Source: Mytilus edulis
Lineage: Eukaryota; Mollusca; Bivalvia; Mytilida; Mytilidae
Reading direction: 5' to 3'
Assembly (NCBI RefSeq): GCF_963676685.1
Contig: NC_092346.1
Location: 48,823,062-48,887,061, forward strand
DNA length: 64,000 nucleotides
The translations under genes and the position numbers were made by a program. Shown piece by piece: positions 36,641 through 49,100 of the stretch (position 1 is the stretch's first letter; every line of letters begins with the position of its first letter). The notes beneath the pieces are model-generated. The model did not search any database, was not told the DNA's origin, and worked only from the letters and a program-made list of their open reading frames with translations.

Positions 36641-37120
36641 AATCGTGATAATATCGTTTCTACATCGTCAACATCGTATAGATGTTGTGAACCAAGTCTT
36701 TAGCTTTGTGTTTACATCGTGATAATATTGTTTCTACATCGTCAACATCGTATAGATGTTGTGAACCAAGTCTTTAGCTTTGTGTTTACATCGTTCACAT
36801 CGTATACATCGTGATGTTGACAATATCGTGTCAACATCGTGTTTATATTGTATACAGAGTCCATACCTTTCTGTTTACATCGATCACATCGTATACATCA
36901 CAATGTTAACAATATCGTGTCAACATCGTGTTCATGTTGTATATCAACTTTATAACTTTTTGTTTACATCGTTAAAATCGTTTACATCGTGATGTTGACA
37001 ATATTACTTTTATCTCATTTTCATCTTCAACACTGTATAAATATTGTGTACCAAGTCTATAACTTTGTATTTACATCGTTCAAATCAAACAATGTAAACA
37101 ATGTTGGCAATTTCATTTTT

Positions 37121-38010
37121 ATACGCCCGTCAAAATTTTGACGGGACGTATTATGGTATACAAATGTCCGGTTTCCGTCCGTCTGTCCGGCGTAAACATG
37201 TCGTACCGTAACTTGAGAACGACTTATCCAAATTTCATGAAACTTAATATAGTTATTTCTTATGATGGTCAAATGATCTGTATACTTTTTAGTGATGATT
37301 CAAAAGTTTGTTTTTGAGTTATTGAGTATTTTGTAAAAAAGGGGGAGGGTTTTTTCACATGTCGCACCATATCTCAAAAACAATTTATGATTATTGCTAA
37401 AAGCTTTACACACTTCTTTGTTATATTAATCTAAAGATTTGTATACTTTTTAGTGATGATTCAAAACTTTATTTTGGTAATATTTAGTTTTTTGTAAAAA
37501 AAAAAACAGGGTTGGGGGTTTTACATGTCCCACCGTGTCTCAAAAATAATATAAAGTTATTGCTTAAAACTTTCTCAGAAACTATTTATGATTATTGCAT
37601 AAAACTTTACATATGGCTTTGTTATATTAATTAATCTAAAGATCTGTATACTTTTTGGTGATGATTCAAAATTTCATTTTTGAGTTATTGAGTATTTTGT
37701 AAAAAAGGGGGAGGTTTTATTTATATGTTGTGCCGTATCTCAAAAACAATTTATGATTATTGCTAAAAGCTTTACACACTTCTTTGTTATATTAATCTAA
37801 AGATTTATATACTTTTTAGTGATGATTCAAAACTTTATTTTGGTAATATTTAGTTTTTTGTAAAAAACAAAACAGGGTTGGGGGTTTTACATGTCCCACC
37901 GTGTCTCAAAAACAATATAAAGTTATTGCTTAAAACTTTCTCAGAAACTATTTATGATTATTGCATAAAACTTCCACACAAGACGTCGGGCGTATCATGC
38001 GCTCATTGCG
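37121..38010 (+). repeat. Palindrome-headed repeat with two internal monomers
   Basis: Opens with the perfect palindrome cccgtcaaaattttgacggg (37126-37145), then gtattatggtatacaaatgt and ccgtccgtctgtccgg. The body of about 370 bp is present twice (gtgatgattcaaa at 37292 and about 37663). It ends near cgtcgggcgtatcatgcgct. I recognise it as a widespread bivalve repeat. Confidence 0.7.
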
Positions 38011-38883
38011 CAGCTGTTTATTGTTCATTAATATTAATCAATAAAATCTGTAAGTTACATGTATACAGTTTGCAATTTTATGGTGTTTTGTTTAACAACA
38101 ACAAATCTTTAAAAAAAAATGTGATGTTATAACTCTAACTTGACACAAAAACAAGTGTTAATATTGTTAATATGGCAAGGTTAACAATGTAAACACAAAC
38201 TATTTTAACATTGTATACATCTATGTTAACGATGTCAACGATGTAAACACTATGCAAGAGTTTGAACAATGTAAACGATTTTGACACGACATCGTGTTAA
38301 AATTTTGAGCATCGCTATGTAAACAATGTTAACACGACATCGTGTTAACATTGTGAACGTCGCGAAGTAAACAATGTAAACACGAAATCTTTTCAACATC
38401 GTATACATCGCGATGTAAACGATTCAACAATGTAAAGAATATATAAAGGTTCAAACAAGGTAAACAAAGTTGACCCCGCATCGTCTTAACATTGTAGATA
38501 TCGCGATGTTAACGATGTCAACGATATAAACAATATATAAGGCTTCAAACAATGTATGCGATGTTGACACAACATCGTTTAAAGATTGTAAACATCGCGA
38601 GAAAACACAAAATATACATAACAGTTGTTTAAAATAGAACTCAACATTCGGCTGAAGTCTCGTAGATATTTAGAAAAGAACATTTAGAAACTGTTTGAGG
38701 ATTTTAGTTTCATATACTTATTGCAGTCCATTGTAGTCTTGTATCAATAGTCATATACATCTTTCTAAATTATTCCCTTCTGAGAAAACAATTCCAGTTC
38801 TAAGTTATCTTAAACAGAATAATTGCGAAGCGATATTTTTTCTAACTAAGTAATATCGAGATAGGGGACATATATATATATGT

Positions 38884-39640
38884 TGTAGGGTTGTCACTGA
38901 CTCAGACGTACTTATGAATATAATTATTTTCTGTGACTGTATCTTACATTAATTTGTAGGATCCTTTACTATAGATAATTTAGCTGATCTGTAACAATAA
39001 CATCTTCATGCCTTATATATCATGTACTGTAGTACGCCGCTAGATTAAAACTGACGTGGAAAGGTAACACATGCCCATCGAAAGCTCTTTATTTTGAGAG
39101 CCCAGGTGGTCGTGTGGTCTAGCGAGACGGCTGCAGTGCAGGCGATTTGGTGTCACGATATCACAGTAGCATGGGTTCGAATCCCGGCGAGGGAAGAACC
39201 AAAAATTTGCGAAAGCAAATTTACAGATCTAACATTGTTGGGTTGATGTTTAGACGAGTTGTATATACATTATGTACACAGCCATGTATCACCATCATTG
39301 ATGGCGATCCGATGGATACATCTGTTGTAGGGTTGTCACTGACTCAGACGTACTTATGAATATAATTATTTTCTGTGACTGTATCTTACATTAATTTGTA
39401 GGATCCTTTACTATAGATAATTTAGCTGATCTGTAACAATAACATCTTCATGCCTTATATATCATGTACTGTAGTACGCCGTGGACGTGGAAAGGTAACA
39501 CACGGCCAGCGAAAGCTCTTTTTTTAAGGAAAAAAACCTGGGCTCTCAAAATAAAGAGCTTTCGGTGGGCATGTGTTACCTTTCCACGTCAGTTTTAATC
39601 TAGCGGCGTACTGCAGTACATGATATATAAGGCATGAAGA
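38884..39640 (+). repeat. SINE-like unit with direct and inverted copies of its tail
   Basis: A tail unit (gttgtagggttgtcactgac to catgtactgtagtacgccg) at 38884-39044 is repeated directly at 39324-39482. A further piece (ttcatgccttatatatcatg through gagagccc, 39008-39104) is repeated inverted at 39540-39639. Between lies a tRNA-like head at 39104-39200. Confidence 0.7.
39104..39200 (+). repeat. tRNA-like head of the SINE
   Basis: Box A tggtctagcgagacgg (39115-39130) and a perfect box B gggttcgaatccc (39173-39185) are 43 bp apart, with an intervening region long enough for a class II (Leu/Ser-type) tRNA ancestor. The ends do not pair as a working acceptor stem and it is joined to repeat sequence, so it is SINE-derived rather than a tRNA gene. 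Confidence 0.65.
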
Positions 39641-40009
39641 TATATATATATATATATATGTATTCATTTTTTATTCAAACATATTTTTATACGGAACTAA
39701 CCGGTAATCTTTCAAATAGGTATATTCATGCAAGAGAGATATTTTGTTAATTCTAAATCGTACATTTCTTTCGTTTTTTAGGTTTTTCAACTCAATTATC
39801 CCATTAGAAATTTCCTATAGTTGAACATGAATTTTAAGGCTAAACCATTAAGCTAAGTGTGCATTAACCGTGCTCGGTTATAGATTTCATTTAGATCAAA
39901 TCAAGTAAAACGTGTACTGCAAAACATATCAATATTACAAAAACTTTTAACAGCTGATATATAGTGTAAATACATTTTTGTTATTTTAGGGAAGAGTATA
40001 CTGAAATGT

Positions 40010-40101
40010 TCAATCAGGGATAGTAATAACCTTTCCTTTGCACATAGGACAACTGTATTTGCTTTCTTCTAACCATGACTTAATACAACTAATGTGAAAC
40101 T
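40010..40101 (-). CDS. RING gene exon 9, second half of RING-H2 and stop
   Basis: 92 nt, residues 281-310 and TGA, acceptor CCTTTCAG. EFHISCIKSWLEESKYSCPM plus C301 supplies ligands H283, C286, C298 and C301, and W290 is the usual E2-contact tryptophan. The frame then ends at KGKVITIPD. A possible AATAAA signal on the minus strand lies at 39675-39670. Confidence 0.88.
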
Positions 40102-43100
40102 CTGAAAGGCAAACGAAATATATCATATAAGTTAATCTAGATTGAAACCATTCCAGTAGACTATCCTAATATGATTTCTAATTGTTGTGTATAACATGTA
40201 TTTCATTACCAGGATTGCATTCTTTTAAAAATGTACTTATCTAATATCTTCAATATTTCAAACGCTCTCGAAATATACTTACCATAAAAAAAGGTGTTTT
40301 GTGTCAGTTTTGTGTTGTTTATTAAACATATTGTTGGTACAATGCGAAAAGTGTAAATAATAAAATCAAACGTCGATATTCATTGTGAATATTCCTATGG
40401 TTTTAACTAGTATTGTCAAATCGTACACATTTGCCTAACCGGTTACTCGGATAATCGTTCGACCGATTAATCGGTTAACCGGTATAGTGTAAATTGGGGT
40501 TTGAAAGCCTTATCATTAGTACCCTACACATAGATATAAGATGTGGTATGTGTGTCAATTTGACAACCTTTCATCCAAGTCATAAATTTACGCTTTTAGA
40601 TTTTAATATTGTCCTTAGGCATTATAAGGCTTGTCTGTGAGGATTCCTGGCGAAGTTTGACTTTTTATAATCAAATACACCGTATCAACTATAGCGTCTG
40701 TACCAATTTCAGATTGAAAAAATAAAAAAAACTTCTTGGTCTCGAAGAATTGAACATGTCTGAAACCGATTATTCTGTCCTTTTCTCTAGTCTGGGGATT
40801 TTCTCTTGTTGTCTCCGAAAATAGTGTGGATTGTTTCAATTTGAAATTATTAATTATAAAAAAGCAAGATGTAGTATGATTGCAAATGAGACAATTCTCC
40901 ACAAGAGACCAAAATGACACAGAAATAAACAACTATATGTCACCGTACGACCTGTTCTGTTTCTTTGTTTTGTTTGCTTGTTTCTTTAAGCTCGTTACTC
41001 GTACTATCACGTATACATTCACATTGGTTTGCATTTCACATTTTTTTAGTTGGCCTTTCGTTTAAAGTAAGACTAAGATCAAGACGGAGGTTGCACATTT
41101 AGATGTAGGTCTACACAAAAATAGATAAAAAACGAACTAATGAAGTAAAAATCGTAAAATTTAATCGCATTACTGATTTAAAGTTACTGTTAAAAAAACA
41201 AGTATACTAATTATGTTTCTTTAAAATCCTCCCCCGAGCTGAGAGACAAGTTCTAATTAATTTTATGTTTTTTTAGGATTAACAATAGCAATCAATACAC
41301 TGGACAATTGATTTGTCTTATTAATTACCACGACGACAATTTTAAAATAAAACATAACTATTTAATGATTTCAACACAAATTTATATAAAATCTACCAAA
41401 ATTGAAAAAAGTCCGGTTAACCGGTTAGCGATTTTGGTATTCGGTATTCGGTCGTTCGACCGGTTAACCGTTGACAATACCAGTTTTAACCAATTTCAAG
41501 CTCGTCTTGCGTACAAAATCATAGGCATGATATCTTTAATGATATAAAAAAGATGATGTGATATGATTGCCAATGAGACAACTATCCACAAAAAGCCAAA
41601 ATGACACAGACATTTACAACTATAGGTCACCGTACGACCTTCAACAATGAGCAAACCCATACCGCATAGTCAGCTATAAAAGACCCCGATAAGACAATGT
41701 AAAACAATTCAAACGAGAAAACTAACAGCCTTATTTATGTAAAAAAATGAACGAAAAACTTATTCCTGCATTGTAACCTACTTTTTTAACCTGTTATGTC
41801 TGTTTGTTTTATTCACACATCGTATAGCTGAGCGGTTCAGCTAGCTATAAAACCTGGTTTTATCCATCATTTTCTAATTGAGAACATGCCTCTACCAAGT
41901 CAGAAATATGACAGATGTTACCCATTCGTGTGATTTGTTTGCTTTTAATTTTGTCTTTTGATTACGGACTTTCCATTTGAAATTTAAGTATTTTTGTTAT
42001 ATTACTTTATTACTATTCGAGGACAATATGTAATTTTAACTATTTTGCTGACGGGAGAGAGCTTAAATATTCCAGAAGTCATCAGATTATCTTTAAAGAT
42101 TAAACGCCAGCACTTCTTTGATAAAAACATTACCTGGGCATGGCATCTTACAATGACGTCACTGGTTCTTTCCTATGTATAAACATATTGACCAAGTATT
42201 GTAGTTTCAAATTTCTACTAATAATTATAATCTTAAAAGAGATAGGTTTACAAAAACATACCATGTTTGCATGGTAAAATCCATAACTGTTCATTTTCAA
42301 CAAACTCCTCTAGACATATGGGGCATGTGTCGTATCGATGACCTGCAAAAAATGTCAAGAGACATATTCAGATAGAAGGCTTTTGGCTTTTACTTTGCAT
42401 TGTTTTTGTGATCGATTTTACATACCTTCATAGTAGGAACTTAAAGACTATTGAAGAATATGGTACCAGATTAAAACAATATTGCATGTGCTAGTTGAAC
42501 TTGTGAAACAATATTTAATTTTATGAAAGTATCGGTGCTTACTGTGTTTGCTTTGAGATTTTCTATTCGCATGTATAACAGCATAAAGAATGAGCGATAA
42601 TACACTTTTTAATAGTTGTCGCTCATGGATATTTATCCTAGAACTAGACGAGAATTAAATTTAAAATAAAAGTTAATTTTATTTGGAATAAACCCTTGGT
42701 ACTGACTGAACTTGAAATGCAATACTTTCTTAACTACTGCAATCCATTTACCTTTCTTAAACTTTGCAGCATGAATTTGAGGAGTACAACTTTTCAACGC
42801 CTGTATATTAGACAATTGAAATGGTAAAGACCACCTTCTAGTCCTTGCCCTCTCAAGGTATATGTTGACTGACGTTTTATTTCTATACTGCAAATATGTG
42901 AAAATATACAAAATATACAAATTTCGCAGTTTGTTAAGAAAATTACTTAAAAGAATTTACTTCTTGTGTATTGAAGCTTTTGAATTGAAAATAATCAATA
43001 CATTTCTGCAATAGAATTTATGCAAGGCCAAACTCAACCTCTTCGTGGCTATCATTTCTCGATTTGGTCTAGATATGTTATCAGACCAGATATTACCTTC

Positions 43101-46100
43101 TATATGCTATGTGCATCATTTTCTATCTATCAAATCTAAGTCATTCTGACTTTTAAAGTTATGCCTGTTATTGGTAGGTGCTTTTGTAGATATATATGTG
43201 TTTAATATTGAGTTAAGCATTTCAAAGATGGCATTTTGCATTTAGATTGAGATGATCATTTTTCACAGATTTACGGTCAATGGACTTGTAATTCAGTGGT
43301 TGTCGCTTGTTAATATGTTACATTTTTTTTCGTTCATTTTTTTGCACAAAACTAAGGCCGTTCGTTTTCTTGTTTGAATTGTTTTACATCGTCATTTCGA
43401 GGCCTTTTATAGGAGACTATGTGGTATTGTTTTTGCTCATTGTTGAAGGCTGTACGGTGATCTACTGTTGTTATTTTCTGTGTCATGTTGGTATCCTGTG
43501 ATAGGTTGTTGCATTGGCAATCATACCACATCTTCTTTTTTATATTTGTAACAACGACGGGAACATACGACGCGTACCTTAGAGGTTTCAATAACGTATA
43601 CGCCATAATTTATTTTGTTCATATTTAAACATTATCTACAATATTTATTTTGAGTTTTTGCGTTCATAGTTATCAGTTGATGTCTACTATAATGACAAAA
43701 GCAAACATTTAAATACTGTTCTTTACTTTGCATATTTCTTTTTGGCAATTTCTATACAAAAATATTTGCTTGTAACTCGAATATTTGTTTTTAGCTTCTA
43801 GTATTTCAGAAGTATTTTGAGGCAAAGTATGTACGGTTCGCTAGCTGGTTTTTAGTTAATACAAATGCTGTACTTACATGTTTTATACAACAGCAAACTC
43901 CAATTATTAGAGGACACAAACATAACATTGTTATACTAAACACAGTTCTAAACAAGATCTTGGAGGTTGTTTTATATTGTATTGGTTCTTGAACATCAGC
44001 GCATATGTTTATGAACCAATGGTTGTACTTGTTACTGTAATGTAAACTTGTTGTTTCAATAATATATTAAGTAATTCAATGAACGTAATCTATGTATAAC
44101 TGGTAAATGATTAAACCAGGGATTTTGTTACAATAAATTACTTTAAATAAAGGCAACCGTAGTTTACATATCATTGATATGTTTAAGTATTTGGCAAAGC
44201 TTTTAGGACTATTTGGTCCTGAAGGCTCTTCAACTTCGTACCCTATTTTGCCTTTTAAACATTTTTTATTCGAGCGTCACTGATATTCGTTTGCAGACAA
44301 AACGGGCGTCTGGCGTAAATACAAAATTGTAATCCTGGTATCTATGATGAGTTTATTTGCAACCACTGGGTTCGATGCCACTGCTGTTGGAGATTTATTT
44401 CCCCGAGAGTATCACCAGCCCAGTAGACAGTAATTCTGTGCTGACTTGAATTATCATTGATATGTTCATAATTATTAATTAACTGTTAACAAAACTTTGC
44501 ATTTTTGTAAAACTAAGGCTTTTCTACCTCAGGAAAACATAACCTTAGCTGTATTAGGCAAAATATTTAGGAGTATTTGGTCCTCAACGTTCTTCAACTT
44601 CCTACTCTATTTTGCCTTTAAAACATGTTTTGATTCGAGCGTCACTAATGAGTCTTTTGTAGACGAAACGCACGTCTGGCGTAAATATAAAATTTAAATC
44701 CTGGTGTCTATGGTGCGTTTATTAACAAGTATTTTTTTAAATGCATAAATCGATTGGAAGAAAACGTATCAGGTTTACAAACTAAAACTAAGGGAAACAC
44801 ATCAACTTAAAGAGGAAAACAAAGGAACAACAGTACCACTGAAGTGCATCGTTTACTAAATTATTTCATAGACACAAAAATGTTTGGCTATACATGTATA
44901 ATTCTTATTAAAAACTAGATATTGCATAGATGCTTATAATACGATACACATAAAGTCATTGGTACTTTTGATAAATATATCCTTAAAGGATATTTGAATA
45001 CTATTATTGACCTATTCAAGTACATCCTCAGTATGCACATACTTTAAGTGATAAAATATGATTTTTTAGCAATTATGTGAAAAAATAAACGGTATCACAA
45101 CATAAACATACAATTCAGTGAAAGTCTACAAAACATTATATAATATAACAAATGCTGAGCAGTACGAACTCCGCCAAAAAACGGCATAATCTAAGGTGCT
45201 GTGGGCAGATCCTGGTCAATTTGTTACACCCGGTATGATGTATTCTTGTTGATACAAATTATATGATATGTTTGATTCAATAATTTTTATATTCAAGGAA
45301 AAGAGGGCGGGATTGTATTTACGACTAAAGAAACATATATGTGCCACAAATATTCAATAACTGTCAAAAAAACTCATGATGGCGGTTTGAAATGCTTGAT
45401 TTCGTGATTGACAACATATTCGTTACGTTTGGAGGACGTGTTTCCGACAGACTGTCGTAATTCTAATGGGAACCAATTGTGCCCCTCTTCTTGTCGACTT
45501 GTTTCAATATTATTATGAGGCTGACTTCACACAGGAACATTTTAAGAAGAAAGATAAGAAGTTATCAATATCCTTTAACTTTACGTTCCGCTATATAGAT
45601 GATGTTCTCTCACTAAATAATACAAAACTTAGTGACTATGTTGAACGAATCTATCCGATCGAACTGGAGATAAAGGATTCTACAGATACAGCTAAGTCTG
45701 CCTCATATTTTGACTTACATCTAGGAATTGATAATGAGGGTTGGTTGAAAATAAAACTTTACGACAAAAGAGAGGATTTCAGCTTCCAAATTGTGTTCCT
45801 TTTCTATGTAGCAACATTCCAGCAGCGCCTGCCTACGGAGTATATATCTCCCAATTGATAAAATATTCCCGGGTTTGCATTTCCTATCATAATTTCCTTG
45901 ATAGAGGATTGCTACTCACAAGAAATCTATCAAACCAAGAGTTTCCAAATGGTGAAATTAAAATCATCTCTTCGTAAATGTTACAGACCCCATCACGAGT
46001 TGGTTGACCGTTATGGAATAACCGTTTCACAGATGATATCGGATATGTTCCTTATGTCGTAACTACAATACGCTTTCTCTTTTCACGAATGTTTGTGATT

Positions 46101-49100
46101 TTCTAATGCATGGCATAGATAACAGTAGCCGTATTTGACACAACTTTTTTGAAATTTTAGGTCCTGAATGCTTTTCAACTTTGTTCTTGTTTGACTTTAT
46201 AATATTTTGATCTGAGCGTCACTGATGCGTCTGGCGTATTTAATTATAAGCCTGGTACCTTTGATAAATGTTTAAGTTGACCAAATTGTCGTGAAATTGA
46301 ATTGTTTGTTTATATTATCATTACATCTCGTTTAGTTAATTCAGAACTCAGTAACTGTGTAAAAAATTATGATTTCCTCTTTACTTTCATTATGTCTAGC
46401 CAACTAGCCAAAAATTAATGCTACACCGCATATTTTTTCTTCCTTCCTTCTTTATGCTGTTTTACATTTTGGTTTTATGAGTTGATTTATACAAGTGAAA
46501 ATGAAATGTCAACATTAATGTAATGTGGGACGTATATATTTAAATGATTTCAAATACGAGATAAAAAAAAACATTAAGAGTTAATTAAAAACAGATTAAG
46601 TATGTCAATAATTTACAAGCAAAATATCAGAGGAAAGAAAGAATAAACAATACTTTTTATATAGATAGCAATGACCAATAAGGCATGAAATTTCCCAATA
46701 CGTGGATCACAATTTTTTAAACGACTGGAAATGGTTATACGTACGCTGCTTTGTATTCGATGTCATAGTTGCTTAACAGTTTACCAGCACGATATCCTAC
46801 CAATACTGATGAGATCATGACATCTTCCATCTTTGAATCTGCAATTGAAAAGGTTAGGCAGATTAAAGTAAAACGCAAACCCACTGGAAATATTTAAAAG
46901 TTTCTTAATTGAGAAAATCTCGTTCATTTGATTCCAGTATCAGTGACCAACTTTTGTTTCTACAGAGATGAAGTATGATCTATCATTTTGATTATAAACA
47001 TTAATAATTGTTAATAAAATATAGTGTGTGTATTTGTAAAATATATATTGCGCCTTCACTTTTCGTAGTGAAAATGGGATTGACATTAATAAACTAAATT
47101 CAAATATATACACTATTATTTTTACTATGTATGATTATCATTTATATCACTATAATTGGCTCCACGAAGTATGATTTATCAACAATTTTACCTGCAGGTT
47201 CAACCATTCTCCTCAAATCCTCTCCAGTTTGAAAATCATTATGCACGATAACTGCATCAAATTTCATACGTTGTGCAGCAAGTACCTGAAACAAATGCGT
47301 TTTGAAAAATATGTTTCCATTGGACACCATTCCTCGCTTACACTATCACATTTGCATGTTCGATGAATACCTAGATTTGGGTCAAAATCTTAATTTGGTA
47401 TATACTTTTAAAATATCACATTAGAATGAAGTAAGTATATACTAGGTGTTGTCATTTTAACGATATTTTGTCAATGCCATATGAGCAAGAGGTTTTGGAC
47501 AGCCATTAAATCCACCATTTCTGTACCAAGTCAGGAATACGGCAGTTGTTATGAAATAGTCTGTTGTTATGCATGTTGGCGTTTGTTTTTGTTGTTTTCG
47601 ATCGTTACCTGTATTTTTTTCTCTTAATCAATTTATGACGTTTAAAATCTGTATACTGTTGCCTTTATTTCTATCTAAACTGTAAGTTTAAGTAAGTTTA
47701 ATTTGACCACAACGTTGACAGCATTAAACTACCGTTTAAACCCGAAACAGGACGGGCAGACAAACAGAAAAACATAATGTCCCACAACACCATAGAGTGT
47801 TATTATTTATTTTCATACTACTAAATAAATGCAATATGTCTTTACGAATAGTACAGATTCAGATAATTACTACACATACTAAATGTCTTATTCACTCCAT
47901 TGAATCTGTACCTTACCAAATTGTTACTTCGCTAGAGAGTTGTTTCATTGGTACTCATACCACATCTTCTCATATCTACTAATTGCATACAAATTGAAAC
48001 ATAAGTTCCGCTTCTGACGATACATGTGCCGTTTTGACCTCCTTTAAAACATTGCTATAAATTGATTTGACTTTAGAAGTAGTTTTAGATTTTTTATGTG
48101 TTGTCTGTACTCAGTTTTGTTTTTCTTTTGTTATGACATTTAAACTTCTATTTCTATTCTGTTTGTTTGTTAACACCAACTGTAGCTAATCTATTAATTA
48201 GCTTATATTACTACAGACGAAAGACGATTGTTTTGTTTTTGTATTGAGTGTAATGCTGATTACCATGTAAAGAAATGTGCAATCACTATTAGTTTCCATT
48301 AAAGCAATTAAAGTCTCGTTTTCCTTCTCTGTCGGACGATTTGGTACATAGTCATGGCATGTTTTGTTTGTCTTTAAATAAACAAGCTTCCCCTAAAATA
48401 AAATAAAATATTGTGATGTTAAGTTTTTTTTATTAACGTTTAAGAAAATAACAAGTTATTTTTTTTTTTGTTCCTTTATATGTTTTCATAATTAAGCAAA
48501 TGAGTGCATAAAATTCATTTTAATCAAATTTGATCAATTATCATTTTAACTTGACATTTTAAATTTTCAGGTGATTAGTATGTCCGGTGATTGTTCAGAA
48601 TCACTGTCTTGCTTATTAGGTCTTTCCACTTTTCTGTGGAAAGACCTATTGTTTTTCTTCTGATTATTTTTTTTTTTTTTTTTTTCTTCCGCCTAATTTT
48701 GTTCTTGCGATAAACATTTGTTTCGCAATATGTCGCTTAGATATTTTGTATATGATATCGAACAGTTTATGCGCTTTTGAAATTTACCCTGCGTAAACAA
48801 ATACTTTTCTTTGTAGGAGTTATCTCCCCAAACACTGTTTTCCTTGTTAGCGCATCTCCTTCGCAACCGTAAAAGATTATGACAAATTTATTTTACAAAA
48901 TTGCTCGTTATATCCTTCGCATGATTTGTCCTATTTTGACCGAAGCGATATGACCGCTCCATATGAGAGTTATTTCCCCTTATGCATCTGATATAAGTGA
49001 TATGAATTTCTATCTTATAAACCATAAGTGATAGAGACCTAGGATCTTTTGATTTGAGGTCCTTGGTCCCAAAAAATGAAAATTAGGTCAAGGTCAAAGG

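Larger units (their letters stand above)
34950..38620. mobile_element. Large inverted-repeat element with AACATCGT-word arms
   Basis: 34975-35180 and 36640-37110 are filled with words such as tttacatcgttcacatcgta and caatatcgtgtcaacatcgt. 38150-38610 holds the same words reversed (acaatgtaaacacgacatcg, gttaacgatgtcaacgatgt). Nested inside are a LINE 3' fragment (35171-36640) and a palindrome-headed repeat (37121-38010). Exact termini not found. Confidence 0.6.

Noticed and set aside
44497..44697. 66-codon plus frame ending SSVTNESFVDETHVWRKYKI
   Set aside because: Entirely within a family 1 repeat unit; treated as repeat rather than gene.
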